A stretch of DNA of 64,000 nt from Crocinitomicaceae bacterium. GTDB lineage: Bacteria; Bacteroidota; Bacteroidia; Flavobacteriales_D; Crocinitomicaceae. The stretch lies in NCBI GenBank assembly GCA_018402525.1, contig JAGYIR010000017.1, positions 1-64,000 on the forward strand, in the 5' to 3' direction. The notes under the pieces were generated by a model. The model had not been told where the DNA came from and did not search any database. It was given only the letters and a program-made list of their open reading frames with translations. Both the position numbers and the translations under genes were made by a program. Below, one piece after another: positions 39,527 to 48,941 of this stretch (positions are counted from its first letter, which is position 1; each line of letters begins with the position of its first letter).

Positions 39527-40195
39527 TTATTTAAGTAGGAATAGCTCTGCGTACTTCAAATCCGCCTGCGTCGTAATTTTGATGTTTTCTGGATTACCTT
39601 CAACGGTGGTGATTTTGAATCCTGCTCCTTCCACCAAACTTGCATCGTCTGTGATGGCCGCATGATATGGAAGGTTATAAGCAGCTTCCAACACCTCTCG
39701 TTTGAAACACTGTGGGGTCTGTACAATAAGGAATTTACTGCGGTCTACTGCTTTTGTTCCACCTCTTCCATCCTTTTCTCGGAGCGATTCTGCAATGGTG
39801 TGAATGGGAATCACGGCATCCATTTTTCGTAGTTTTTGTAAGCACCTTTTAATGGTTTCTTCCGAGACCAGCGGTCGAACGCCATCGTGGACAGCGACGT
39901 AATCACCATAACAATACTGCAAGGCATTTTTAATGGAATGATAACGTTCGTCTCCACCGGAAACCACGCGATGCGGAACCTTGAATTCATGCTCAGTCAC
40001 TAATTCTTCCCAGTATTCCTTCCAATCTTCAGGAAGTGTAATCAAGATCTGACATTTAGGGTCGAAATGGTAAAAACACTCAATGGTGTACATCAAGATG
40101 GGTTTCTCAAACATCAATATAAACTGCTTGGGCAACGATGAATTCATTCGTTTTCCGATTCCCCCTGCTGTGATGATTACACTTAATGTTCCCAT
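39527..40195 (-). CDS. ispD: 2-C-methyl-D-erythritol 4-phosphate cytidylyltransferase
   Basis: Third step of the MEP isoprenoid pathway (CTP + MEP to CDP-ME). The 222-residue product starts MGTLSVIITAGGIGKRMNSS with the nucleotide-binding loop, and then has LPKQFI, VHDGVRPLV and a DDASLVE segment. The frame runs upstream to 40237, but that extension overlaps a terminator-like hairpin and is not family-like, so the ATG at 40195 is used. The hairpin ends about 13 bases before this start. Confidence 0.94.
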   Translation of the reverse strand: MGTLSVIITAGGIGKRMNSSLPKQFILMFEKPILMYTIECFYHFDPKCQILITLPEDWKEYWEELVTEHEFKVPHRVVSGGDERYHSIKNALQYCYGDYVAVHDGVRPLVSEETIKRCLQKLRKMDAVIPIHTIAESLREKDGRGGTKAVDRSKFLIVQTPQCFKREVLEAAYNLPYHAAITDDASLVEGAGFKITTVEGNPENIKITTQADLKYAELFLLK

Positions 40196-40204
40196 GAAAA
40201 GCTC

Positions 40205-40240
40205 TACAAAAAAAGGTTGTCCGTGCGTGACGAACAACCT
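40205..40240 (-). terminator. terminator just upstream of ispD
   Basis: AGGTTGT (40214-40220) pairs with ACAACCT (40234-40240), and an inner CGT/ACG pair extends the stem. On the minus strand six or seven T follow (the A-run 40208-40214). It can end the transcript of the small membrane-protein gene, but it lies so close to ispD that it may also act as an attenuator for it. Confidence 0.6.
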
Positions 40241-40265
40241 CTAATCTATTATGAATAAAATGTGT

Positions 40266-40463
40266 TTATTTAAGTTGATTTGGGTTTGATTTAGCCGCCG
40301 CGTTGAATTTTTTTTGTTTCGACATCCAAATGAAAAAACCAATGAAACCCAATACTATCAATCCATAATTCATGAAACCTACCAACCAGAAATCATTCTG
40401 TAAGGCATTAAATGTCCATTGCAAAAAATCACCTAATCCGTAGAAAAAATCTGAAAATGTCAT
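40266..40463 (-). CDS. small membrane protein, 65 aa
   Basis: One strong membrane segment (about residues 27-47, WLVGFMNYGLIVLGFIGFFI) follows an amphipathic aromatic N-terminus, and the tail is basic (KQKKFNAAAKSNPNQLK). Small proteins of this layout are common in Flavobacteriia and are annotated only as domains of unknown function; I cannot name the family with certainty. A terminator follows directly. Confidence 0.65.
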   Translation of the reverse strand: MTFSDFFYGLGDFLQWTFNALQNDFWLVGFMNYGLIVLGFIGFFIWMSKQKKFNAAAKSNPNQLK

Positions 40464-40534
40464 AATCTTATTATTTAGTCTTACAAAGAAAACGAATTTT
40501 TTAAATATATCAAGTTTCTAGAAATTAAAAAGAA

Positions 40535-41326
40535 TCAATCTAAAGATTGCTGTTTAATTGCCTCTTCGACCATTAGCGTGAGCTCGATAAACTGCTCAAC
40601 AGACAACACTTCTGGACGAAGCGCCAAATAAGGGTGTTCAATGACAGCGCCTTGTAGCAATTGTTTAATGGAATTGCGTATTGTTTTTCTCCGCTGATTG
40701 AAGCTCATTTTGACCAATTGTTTGAACAATTTCTCATCACATGGCAAGGTTGTTCGATCGTTACGAGTACAGCGAATTACACCCGATTTTACCTTTGGGG
40801 GTGGATTAAATACGTGCTCGTCAACGGTAAAGCAATATTCAATATCATAATAGGTTTGGAGCAAAACACTCAAGATTCCGTATTGCTTCGATCCTGGTTT
40901 TTCAGCGATGCGAAGCGCTACTTCCTTTTGAAACATTCCCATGATTTCTGGGATTTGGTTTCTATAATCGATGCACTTAAAAAGTATTTGCGAAGAAATG
41001 TTATACGGGAAATTTCCCACAACGCCAAAAGGTTCGTCACCCATGATTTCTTTCAAGTCGACTTTTAGAAAATCTGCCTCACTAATTTTACTCTCAAGTT
41101 GTGGAAAATTATTCTTGAGGTATTCAATGCTATCTCTGTCAATTTCCATGACGCGCACATCCAAGTCATCTTCCAATAAAAAGCTTGTCAATGCACCCAT
41201 TCCTGGGCCAATTTCCAACACCTTGTTGCAATTTCGATGCTTCTGATACTGTTGCGCTATTTTTTTACAGATGTTCTTGTCTGTTAAAAAGTGCTGTCCG
41301 AGGTGCTTTTTAGCTTTTACTGTCAT
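40535..41326 (-). CDS. rsmA: 16S rRNA (adenine1518-N6/adenine1519-N6) dimethyltransferase
   Basis: Dimethylates two adjacent adenines near the 3' end of 16S rRNA (KsgA). The 263-residue protein starts VKAKKHLGQHFLTDKNI. The SAM-binding motif LEIGPGMGALT is near residue 38, the catalytic NFPYNIS near residue 104, and FNQRRKTIRNS marks the C-terminal domain. Its start overlaps the end of the DUF4286 gene by 17 bases, so the two are translationally linked. Confidence 0.95.
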   Translation of the reverse strand: MTVKAKKHLGQHFLTDKNICKKIAQQYQKHRNCNKVLEIGPGMGALTSFLLEDDLDVRVMEIDRDSIEYLKNNFPQLESKISEADFLKVDLKEIMGDEPFGVVGNFPYNISSQILFKCIDYRNQIPEIMGMFQKEVALRIAEKPGSKQYGILSVLLQTYYDIEYCFTVDEHVFNPPPKVKSGVIRCTRNDRTTLPCDEKLFKQLVKMSFNQRRKTIRNSIKQLLQGAVIEHPYLALRPEVLSVEQFIELTLMVEEAIKQQSLD

Positions 41327-41636
41327 GTCTAAATTCTTCTAGAACCGTCAAAAGTGTTCTGAATGCAGCAAATCTACCATTAAATTTTGCCGAATGCTCG
41401 TTTTGCAGTGCTGTTGCATGATTTTCCTGGTACTCATTCAACTTGCTTTCCGAAGGACAGACGTACGTCACTGCAAAGGTTACTCCGCCATCTTCTTCTC
41501 CATGCACACGTGCCAAACGCGATTCAATGAAACAACCTGTCGCCATGACATCGGGAATGTGTTTTGCCTTCATCCATTCCAACCAGTCCAAATGGACATG
41601 CTCATCAATACTTATCGTTACGTTGTATATTATCAT
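41310..41636 (-). CDS. DUF4286 family protein
   Basis: 108 residues starting MIIYNVTISID. The pattern VHLDWLEWMKAKHIPDVMATG matches the DUF4286 family, small dimeric ferredoxin-like proteins common in Bacteroidota with no known function. A TTG two codons upstream is possible, but the ATG at 41636 is preferred. It overlaps rsmA. Confidence 0.85.
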   Translation of the reverse strand: MIIYNVTISIDEHVHLDWLEWMKAKHIPDVMATGCFIESRLARVHGEEDGGVTFAVTYVCPSESKLNEYQENHATALQNEHSAKFNGRFAAFRTLLTVLEEFRHDSKS

Positions 41637-41659
41637 AGTCAAAATTATAGGGGCGTTTT

Positions 41660-43252
41660 CTAAAGTTCCTCCAGGACGTTTTTTAAATCTAGCAACTGGA
41701 AATACCCGCCTTGATCTCCTGTCACCAAAAACTTCACTTTCTTCTGGCTACCATCTGCTAGTCGATACGCCGTATTGATGGATTCTCGGTAATTGGCATC
41801 CGTTTCACAAAAATGATGGGTAAACGTCTTTGAAGGAAGTAAACCCTGCGCTACTGACGGTGCGTTAAATACTTGAAACTCGTTTCCAGCGACCAACAAC
41901 ATGATTTCTCCTTTTGAAAACTCAAACGTTTTTGTATCTCCCTTTTTCAGTAGAAACGACGCAACAGTACCATTTTTACCAGTTGACGCTATGTACAAAA
42001 TCACATCGTATTCCGAATCATTGCGCATCATTGCTGCAACTGTTCCTGTCTTTGTGGCTAAATCGGTGACATCAGCTCTTCTTGTGAATTTTGTCTTCGC
42101 TGCACAGGAATCCAGGTGACCTTGAACTTTCAATTCGTCGTCTTTTAATAAGTCCTCATAAATTAATTCCAACGTCTCATTTGCAAAAGGCACCCGTAAA
42201 ATCAGTGAAGAACTGCTTCCAATCAACGGGACTCCTTGATCGATGACTTCATCTTCGGGACGAACCTTACCACTAATTTCTTGTAAAAGTGAATCGATCT
42301 GCTTGCGCTCTTCTTGTGTAAACTGCTTGAAAGAGGAATTGTTTGTGAATTGGTGATCCTTCACCTCGCTAAATGGCTTGGCATAAATAAGGTAAAAAAC
42401 ACCTCCCGCGATCACAACAAAAAACAGAAGTATCGCTGTGTTTTTCCAACGAATGGGTGTTCTTCCTTTTCCGTGATTCTTCACCCCAAGTTCACCCGAT
42501 TTCAAATCGCGACGTAAATCATGAATCTTAAACAAATGCTCGCGGTTCAACTGCACTAATTCCATGCGTTTGAGCAACCAGTTCGCAAATCGAACGGTGC
42601 ACGCCTTTGAGCGAATCATTTCAAGCAGCGTATCAACGTACTCTAATTTTAAGCTGTACGAAGCACGAGAAAGAAGATTTACACAATCAATTATTTCTTC
42701 TGAACACAATGGTTTCACAGCATTTACGAGGTCTTGCTCTTCAACAAATTCGTTTTTTTGGCTTTTTAATTCCCTGAGGTTTTCCTGAATAGATTTAAAC
42801 AATTGATTTTCGATCGTAGCTCTATGATCATCGTCCAGCAATACTACAAACGAAAATGCTTGTGCTAGAAGTGCTGTATCACTTACTCCGCCATATTGCA
42901 CCAATCGATCAGCTAAGTAGGGTGTTAAAAACTGCTGGTACTCCTCTGAAAGTTGATGAAGTAAGTGTCCAAATGTATCCTCGTAGGCGTCGACCAGTTT
43001 CGAATAAGATAAAAAATGAAGCAATGCGGTGTTGTACGAAATCCAACCATAAAAAACGATGCTGGTTGGCTGCTCCAATGACTTACGAAATGTGTTGAGG
43101 TCAGACTCAGAAATTTCATGCAATCGACACAGTTGTTGTCCTTCTTCTCCATTCAAACGTTCCAGGAATTCAGCCATCCCCTCATCCGATAGTAAGTCGG
43201 TGTGATTGACGTAGAGTGGTTTAAAGTAGGATAGTGGTATAAAACGTTGCAT
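41660..43252 (-). CDS. single-pass membrane protein of unknown function, 530 aa
   Basis: About 270 mostly helical, acidic residues form a cytoplasmic N-terminal domain. A basic linker (KNHGKGRTPIRWK) leads to one membrane helix at about residues 271-291 (AILLFFVVIAGGVFYLIY), and a 240-residue outer part with beta-strand patterns follows. No signal peptide is present, so the N-terminus is probably inside (N-in/C-out). I recognise no family. It follows the CtpA-type protease gene with a 5-base gap, so it may be functionally tied to it. Confidence 0.7.
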   Translation of the reverse strand: MQRFIPLSYFKPLYVNHTDLLSDEGMAEFLERLNGEEGQQLCRLHEISESDLNTFRKSLEQPTSIVFYGWISYNTALLHFLSYSKLVDAYEDTFGHLLHQLSEEYQQFLTPYLADRLVQYGGVSDTALLAQAFSFVVLLDDDHRATIENQLFKSIQENLRELKSQKNEFVEEQDLVNAVKPLCSEEIIDCVNLLSRASYSLKLEYVDTLLEMIRSKACTVRFANWLLKRMELVQLNREHLFKIHDLRRDLKSGELGVKNHGKGRTPIRWKNTAILLFFVVIAGGVFYLIYAKPFSEVKDHQFTNNSSFKQFTQEERKQIDSLLQEISGKVRPEDEVIDQGVPLIGSSSSLILRVPFANETLELIYEDLLKDDELKVQGHLDSCAAKTKFTRRADVTDLATKTGTVAAMMRNDSEYDVILYIASTGKNGTVASFLLKKGDTKTFEFSKGEIMLLVAGNEFQVFNAPSVAQGLLPSKTFTHHFCETDANYRESINTAYRLADGSQKKVKFLVTGDQGGYFQLLDLKNVLEEL

Positions 43253-43257
43253 AGGTA

Positions 43258-44847
43258 TTACTTCATTAAAAACTGGATCGCTCGTTGCACCTCAACATCG
43301 TGCTCGTTGAACAATTGATAATACCCTTGTTCGACCCAAATTTGTCGTGCGATTTCTGCTTTCAAGGTCGAAGTGATAAGTTTTTTACTTCGTTTAAAAT
43401 CCGCTTGACTCGATGTAATCTTATATTCCTTTTCTGCAAACATGGTAAATTGACTCAACACTTCATCTGTCACAGTAAATTGAGTGTTGTATGCTTTTGG
43501 CGAATTCCATTTGTTGCGTTTGCCTTGCACAAATTTGAATGCAAAGGTTGTGAATACGCTCGAATAACGCAATTCCGTATAAAACCAACTAGCGCCAAGT
43601 GTGTCCAATGGAACAAAAATATCAGGCATAATTCCACCGCCACCGTATACGACCTTCCCTTTTGGCGTTTTAAATTTCAACGAATCACTGAGCTGAGTGG
43701 AATCAATTTTATACAATTCACCATTGTCGTAACGTTCTGTTTGGTCGTGGATATAATCGTCATAGTTGTCCGTATAAGGTTTTTGGATGCAACGGCCAGT
43801 TGGTGTGTAATAACGTGCAATGGTTAAACGCAAATTACTTCCGTCTCTCAACATGACATCCTCCTGCACTAATCCCTTACCGAAAGAACGACGTCCGATA
43901 ACTGTTCCTCGATCGTTGTCTTGAATTGCACCAGCCAAAATCTCTGATGCAGACGCACTGTTCGAATTAATTAAAACGACCACATCAACATCTTTCAAGT
44001 TTCCAGCGGAAGTGGCACGATAGGTATAAGGCGGCGAATTCACCCCTCTTGTTTCGACGATCGGCGTATTCACCTCTAGAAATTCATCGACGATTTCAGT
44101 TGCTGCTCGCAACACACCGCCACCGTTGTTTCGCACATCGATGATCAGTTTTTTCATGCCTTGATTCTTCAGCTTTTGCGTCGCCTCCCTAAATTCAACA
44201 GCAGTTGTCAATGAAAATTGCTCGATTTTTATGAACCCAATGCTTTTTGCAATCATGTAGGAAGCAAGCACAGATTGAACCGGGATGGAACCTCGGACAA
44301 CTTGTTTTTCCAATTTATTTTTGTCACGCAGAATGGTGAGTTTAACCGCCGTATTTTCTGTTCCTTTCAACATTCCCATGATTTCTTCATTGGTAATTTT
44401 GACCTTCGCTACTTTTTTACCATCCACCTTTACTATTTTGTCACCCGCCTTCAACCCGGCTTGCATCGCTGGAGAATTCGGCAACACATTTGTCACACAC
44501 ACCGTATCTTGAATTATAAAAAATCGAATTCCTACGCCGCCAAACTTTCCGTACATTGCTTCGTTTATCGCTTTCAATTCACTCGCGGGAATGTAGTTGC
44601 TGTGCGGATCGAGTTTGTGGAGCATGTCTCCAATTGTTCTTTCAAAAAGCGCATCCGTGTCAACGGAGTCCACATACTTGTAGTTCAATACCTGAATAAT
44701 ATCCTGCATTTTTTGGTAGCGCTCCTCACCCATTGACTGTTGAACAGGTTTGCTTGGAGTCAAAATGTTGCCTAAATACAACCCTAGTGCAATGCAGCTA
44801 GCCATTACAATTGGAATCCAATAGTTGTTTTTACGTTGTTGCTCCAT
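43258..44847 (-). CDS. S41-family carboxy-terminal processing protease (CtpA-like)
   Basis: 529 residues. An N-terminal membrane anchor (about residues 10-30) is followed by a PDZ domain (about 100-180, FGGVGIRFFI ... AGDKIVKVDGKKV) and the tail-specific protease core with the Ser-Lys dyad: S299 in NSNSASASEIL and K324 in FGKGLVQ. It cuts periplasmic proteins near their C-termini. The start ATG overlaps the stop of the dCMP deaminase gene (ATGA), showing coupling. A C-terminal stretch of about 110 residues after the core is helical and unassigned. Confidence 0.92.
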   Translation of the reverse strand: MEQQRKNNYWIPIVMASCIALGLYLGNILTPSKPVQQSMGEERYQKMQDIIQVLNYKYVDSVDTDALFERTIGDMLHKLDPHSNYIPASELKAINEAMYGKFGGVGIRFFIIQDTVCVTNVLPNSPAMQAGLKAGDKIVKVDGKKVAKVKITNEEIMGMLKGTENTAVKLTILRDKNKLEKQVVRGSIPVQSVLASYMIAKSIGFIKIEQFSLTTAVEFREATQKLKNQGMKKLIIDVRNNGGGVLRAATEIVDEFLEVNTPIVETRGVNSPPYTYRATSAGNLKDVDVVVLINSNSASASEILAGAIQDNDRGTVIGRRSFGKGLVQEDVMLRDGSNLRLTIARYYTPTGRCIQKPYTDNYDDYIHDQTERYDNGELYKIDSTQLSDSLKFKTPKGKVVYGGGGIMPDIFVPLDTLGASWFYTELRYSSVFTTFAFKFVQGKRNKWNSPKAYNTQFTVTDEVLSQFTMFAEKEYKITSSQADFKRSKKLITSTLKAEIARQIWVEQGYYQLFNEHDVEVQRAIQFLMK

Positions 44848-45302
44848 CAAAAAGGATTTTCAATTTGTTCTACTTGAATGCCAGCTTCGGAAAGAAAATC
44901 AATACCACTCGTGTCCTTATATCCGTTGATGTAGACCACACGCGAAATGCCTGATTGAACAACCAATTTGCTACAGTCTTTACAGGGTGAAAGTGTAAGG
45001 TACAAAGTTGCACCATGACAATTGTGTGTCGATTTAGCGACTTTCAAAATAGCGTTTGCTTCAGCGTGCAACACATACCAGTGTGTTTCACCCAATTCAT
45101 TTTCACAGCAATTATCAAATCCACTCGGTGCTCCGTTATATCCATCGGAAATAATCATTCCATCCTTCACAATAATAGCTCCTACTTGCTTACGCACACA
45201 GTGTGATAATTCGGACCACGTTTGCGCCATTCTTAAATAGGCCTTATCGTACCGCAATCTTTTTGCCTTCGCTTTGTCTTCCATTCTTTTACTAAAATCC
45301 AA
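44847..45302 (-). CDS. dCMP deaminase family protein
   Basis: 151 residues. The zinc site of the cytidine/deoxycytidylate deaminase family is complete: H79-A-E81 in LHAEANAI, and C107/C110 in SPCKDC. Also typical are RKQVGAIIVKDGMIISDGYNG and GFDNCCE. It probably converts dCMP to dUMP for thymidylate synthesis (ComEB type). It is translationally coupled to the downstream protease gene. Confidence 0.92.
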   Translation of the reverse strand: MDFSKRMEDKAKAKRLRYDKAYLRMAQTWSELSHCVRKQVGAIIVKDGMIISDGYNGAPSGFDNCCENELGETHWYVLHAEANAILKVAKSTHNCHGATLYLTLSPCKDCSKLVVQSGISRVVYINGYKDTSGIDFLSEAGIQVEQIENPF

Positions 45303-45349
45303 AATTACTATTTTAAACCCAGTTGTACTAACGAGCTATTGTCGTTAAC

Positions 45350-46027
45350 CTATTTTGTGAATTTGTACCCAACACCACGAATTGAGTGGAAGAATTGAGG
45401 GTTTCTAGGATCACTTTCAAAGATTTTTCTGAAGTTCAAAATGTAGTTGTCAATTGTTCTTGATGTGGGGAACTGATCCTTTCCCCATACCTTATCGAGA
45501 ATTTCTGAACGAGCAATTACTTCATTTGCCTTTTCATCAAATAGTTCGATCAATGCAATTTCTCTTTTGGATAAATTTATGACCGCTGAATCATTCATAT
45601 TGGTGACTTCAAACGTTTTGCAATTCACCCGAAAATCACCGATTTCTATAACGTCGTGCTCTTCTCGTTTAGCAACATTCGTCAGAACACCAACTCGCAA
45701 CAACAATTCTTCTAAGTCGAACGGTTTTGGTAAATAATCGTTTCCGCCAGCTTTAAGTCCATCGATGCGATCACTTGTCGTTCCTTTTGCCGATAAAAAC
45801 AGCACAGGCACATTTGAAACAGTTCTAATTTGCCTACATAGCTCTATTCCGTTGACATGGGGGAGCATTACATCCAAGATAATCAAATCGTAATTCGTTG
45901 ATATCTCAAATGCCCTTTTCGCTTCCAATCCATTTCCAAAGTATGTCACATCATAACCCTCCAACTCAAGGTTGAGGCGAATCATTTCCGCTAGACTATT
46001 TTCATCTTCGACGAGGCAAATATTCAT
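45350..46027 (-). CDS. OmpR-family response regulator (no kinase gene adjacent)
   Basis: 225 residues from the ATG at 46027. The receiver domain begins MNICLVEDEN, the phosphoacceptor is D52 in LDVMLPHVNG, and K101 lies in LPKPFDL. The winged-helix output domain (about 130-225) ends in FHSIRGVGYKFTK. It resembles the RprY branch of Bacteroidota. The frame is open upstream to 46222 into the purH promoter region, but that part is not domain-like. No histidine kinase gene lies beside it. Confidence 0.9.
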   Translation of the reverse strand: MNICLVEDENSLAEMIRLNLELEGYDVTYFGNGLEAKRAFEISTNYDLIILDVMLPHVNGIELCRQIRTVSNVPVLFLSAKGTTSDRIDGLKAGGNDYLPKPFDLEELLLRVGVLTNVAKREEHDVIEIGDFRVNCKTFEVTNMNDSAVINLSKREIALIELFDEKANEVIARSEILDKVWGKDQFPTSRTIDNYILNFRKIFESDPRNPQFFHSIRGVGYKFTK

Positions 46028-46198
46028 CTTGACTATGGGATTTGAAGTTAAAGTTAAACAATCGCCTAACTTTTTATCAAAAATCGTGTTTTTTGGTGAT
46101 ATTTCGTTGAAAACTATCTCATTTTTACATTGAAAAACCCATGAAAAAATAAAATTTGAAGTAATTTTGCACCTTCTCACACGTGTAAAACAAGCGCA

Positions 46199-47728
46199 AT
46201 GAACGACAGAAAGAAGATCCAAGCAGCATTAGTTTCAGTTTTTGACAAATCAGGGTTAGCCCCAATAATTGAACAACTCCACAAAGACGGCGTTGTACTG
46301 TACTCAACAGGTGGAACTCAGGCATTTATCGAAGAATTGGGTATTCCTGTCAATCGCGTGGAGGATTTAACTTCGTACCCATCGATTTTAGGTGGTCGCG
46401 TTAAGACATTGCACCCCAAAATTTTTGGCGCAATATTGAACCGAAGAAATCACGATGGAGATAAGGTCCAAATTGCGGAATACGAAATCCCGGAAATTGA
46501 TTTGGTGATTGTTGATCTTTACCCTTTTGAAGATACCGTTCAGTCAGGAGCCAGTCACGCTGATATCATTGAAAAAATTGACATCGGTGGAATTTCGTTG
46601 ATTCGCGCAGCAGCCAAAAACTATCAGGATGTAGTCATCATTCCTTCAAAAGATCAGTACGCTTCGTTTTTGTCTATCATTCAAGCAAACTCGTCAAGCA
46701 CGACGATCGATGAACGAAAAGACTTCAGTCGTGATGCCTTCAATGTCTCTTCGCACTACGACACACATATTTTTAACTACTTCAATCAGGGGGAAACCGA
46801 AGTTTTCAAACAAAGTATTCTTAATGCTCAGGTGTTACGCTATGGTGAAAACCCCCATCAAAAGGGAATTTTTCATGGCGATATGGACGCATTGTTTGAT
46901 AAATTGCACGGAAAGGAGCTTTCGTACAACAACTTGTTAGATGTAGATGCAGCGGTGAGTTTAATGGGCGAGTTTAAAAATGACGCACCGACCTTCGCAA
47001 TTCTCAAACACAACAACGCGTGTGGTTTAGCAACACGTGATTCACTTTGTCAAGCATACAAAGATGCACTCGCTGGTGATCCTGTAAGTGCCTTTGGTGG
47101 AATCTTAATTGGAAACCGCACCATTGATCTAGCAACCGCTAAAGAAATTAATGATCTTTTCTGTGAAGTCGTTATTGCTCCAGGTTATGATAGCGATGCC
47201 CTCGAAGTGTTAAAAGAGAAAAAAAATAGAATAATTCTTGTTCAAAAAGAAGTTGAGTTGCCAAAACGTCAATTTAGAACTTTATTAAACGGAGTTTTAG
47301 AACAAGACAAGGATTTATTGGTGGAGCAACCTACTGATTTGGAAACAAAAACGAAAACTGCACCGAACGCCCAAGAAGTAGAAGATTTGTTGTTTGCTAA
47401 CAAACTGGTAAAACACACCAAGTCTAATACGATTGTATTGGCGAAAAACAAGCAATTATTGGCAAGTGGTACAGGGCAAACTTCTAGAGTGGATGCACTT
47501 CGTCAGGCAATTCATAAAGCGCAATCATTTAATTTCAATCTAAATGGTGCAGCGATGGCCTCTGATGCGTTTTTCCCGTTCCCAGATTGTGTTGAAATTG
47601 CAGGAAATGTTGGAATTAAAAACGTGATTCAACCAGGTGGTTCTATCAAAGACGAATTGTCGATCGATTACTGCAATGAACACGGGATTGCCATGGTGTT
47701 TTCTGGGAACAGGCATTTTAAACACTAA
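46199..47728 (+). CDS. purH: bifunctional AICAR transformylase/IMP cyclohydrolase
   Basis: Last two steps of IMP synthesis. 509 residues. The N-terminal IMP cyclohydrolase domain starts with ALVSVFDKSGL (about residues 9-19) and has STGGTQAF and GGRVKTLHPKI. The C-terminal transformylase domain has RYGENPHQKG, the catalytic KHNNACGLA, and ends in VIQPGGSIKD and MVFSGNRHFKH. The transformylase part is slightly shorter than in E. coli, as in related genomes. A TAATTTTG element at 46162-46169 could be its -7 box. Confidence 0.95.
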   Translation: MNDRKKIQAALVSVFDKSGLAPIIEQLHKDGVVLYSTGGTQAFIEELGIPVNRVEDLTSYPSILGGRVKTLHPKIFGAILNRRNHDGDKVQIAEYEIPEIDLVIVDLYPFEDTVQSGASHADIIEKIDIGGISLIRAAAKNYQDVVIIPSKDQYASFLSIIQANSSSTTIDERKDFSRDAFNVSSHYDTHIFNYFNQGETEVFKQSILNAQVLRYGENPHQKGIFHGDMDALFDKLHGKELSYNNLLDVDAAVSLMGEFKNDAPTFAILKHNNACGLATRDSLCQAYKDALAGDPVSAFGGILIGNRTIDLATAKEINDLFCEVVIAPGYDSDALEVLKEKKNRIILVQKEVELPKRQFRTLLNGVLEQDKDLLVEQPTDLETKTKTAPNAQEVEDLLFANKLVKHTKSNTIVLAKNKQLLASGTGQTSRVDALRQAIHKAQSFNFNLNGAAMASDAFFPFPDCVEIAGNVGIKNVIQPGGSIKDELSIDYCNEHGIAMVFSGNRHFKH

Positions 47729-47822
47729 TTCGCAACCTTTTTAAAATTTAGTAGTATAAAAAAATTGAATTGAGAAGGAAAACACCTAATATTACATACA
47801 ACATCAACAAGGGGAAGAAAAA

Positions 47823-48848
47823 ATGGGATTATTTAGCTTTTTAACGCAAGAAATTGCGATAGATTTAGGGACGGCGAACACCTTGATTATTATGAATGAC
47901 AAAGTTGTGGTAGATGAACCATCTATCGTTGCAAAGGACATTCAAACAGGAAAAGTTGTTGCAATTGGAAAGCGTGCACAGCAAATGCACGGTAAAACAC
48001 ACAAACTTATAGAAACGGTGCGACCGTTGAGAGATGGTGTAATTGCCGATTTCCAGGCTGCAGAGCAGATGATTCGTGGTATGATCAAAATGATCGGTAC
48101 TGGGAAGAGTCTTTTTAATCCTTCATTACGTATGGTAATTTGTATTCCTTCGGGAATTACAGAGGTAGAAAAACGTGCGGTAAGAGATTCAGCGGAACAT
48201 GCTGGAGCCAAAGAAGTATATTTAATTCACGAGCCAATGGCTGCTGCGATTGGTATTGGTATCGATGTTGAAGAACCAATGGGAAATATGATCATCGATA
48301 TAGGTGGTGGTACATCAGAAATTGCCGTTATCGCATTGGGTGGAATTGTTTGTGACAAATCCATTCGTGTAGCTGGAGATGATTTTACCAAAGACATTGA
48401 AGAATACATGCGTCGTCAACACAACATTTTAGTGGGTGAAAGAACGGCTGAAGAAATAAAAATTAATGTTGGAGCTGCGTTGCCAGAGTTGGACAATCCA
48501 CCAGAAAATTATGCGGTTCAAGGTCGAGATTTGATGACTGGAATTCCAAAAGAGATTATTATTTCTTACACGGAAGTTGCTCACGCACTCGATAAAACAA
48601 TTTCTAAAATCGAAGAAGCGATTCTTAGTGCACTTGAAATGACGCCACCAGAGTTGTCGGCTGACATCTACAAAACAGGTATTTACCTTGCTGGAGGCGG
48701 TTCTATGTTGAGAGGTTTGGACAAGCGAATTTCTATGAAAACAAAGCTTCCTGTTCACATTGCTGAGGATCCGCTGAGAGCTGTAGCAAGAGGCACCAGT
48801 ATCGCCTTGAAGAACATCAATCGCTTCCAATTCTTGATTCGCGATTAA
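47823..48848 (+). CDS. mreB: rod-shape-determining actin homologue MreB
   Basis: 341 residues of the actin fold. It starts with FSFLTQEIAIDLGTANTLI (phosphate 1 loop), and has IDIGGGTSEIAVIALG (phosphate 2) and YLAGGGSMLRGL (adenosine motif). It forms filaments that guide lateral wall synthesis with MreC, MreD, PBP2 and RodA, all encoded next in order. It is the first gene of the long wall-synthesis unit. Confidence 0.96.
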   Translation: MGLFSFLTQEIAIDLGTANTLIIMNDKVVVDEPSIVAKDIQTGKVVAIGKRAQQMHGKTHKLIETVRPLRDGVIADFQAAEQMIRGMIKMIGTGKSLFNPSLRMVICIPSGITEVEKRAVRDSAEHAGAKEVYLIHEPMAAAIGIGIDVEEPMGNMIIDIGGGTSEIAVIALGGIVCDKSIRVAGDDFTKDIEEYMRRQHNILVGERTAEEIKINVGAALPELDNPPENYAVQGRDLMTGIPKEIIISYTEVAHALDKTISKIEEAILSALEMTPPELSADIYKTGIYLAGGGSMLRGLDKRISMKTKLPVHIAEDPLRAVARGTSIALKNINRFQFLIRD

Positions 48849-48941
48849 TACCGTTCTCAAGTTATTGTTTGTACACAAAATTGATTGGATAAATCATGAT
48901 CTTGCAGCATTAAAAGCTAATGCTTTTTCGTATTTTTGTGT

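Noticed and set aside
43285-44736. Long plus-strand open frames opposite the S41 protease gene
   Set aside because: They are shadows of a well-conserved gene, rich in Phe/His/Cys, and without start context.
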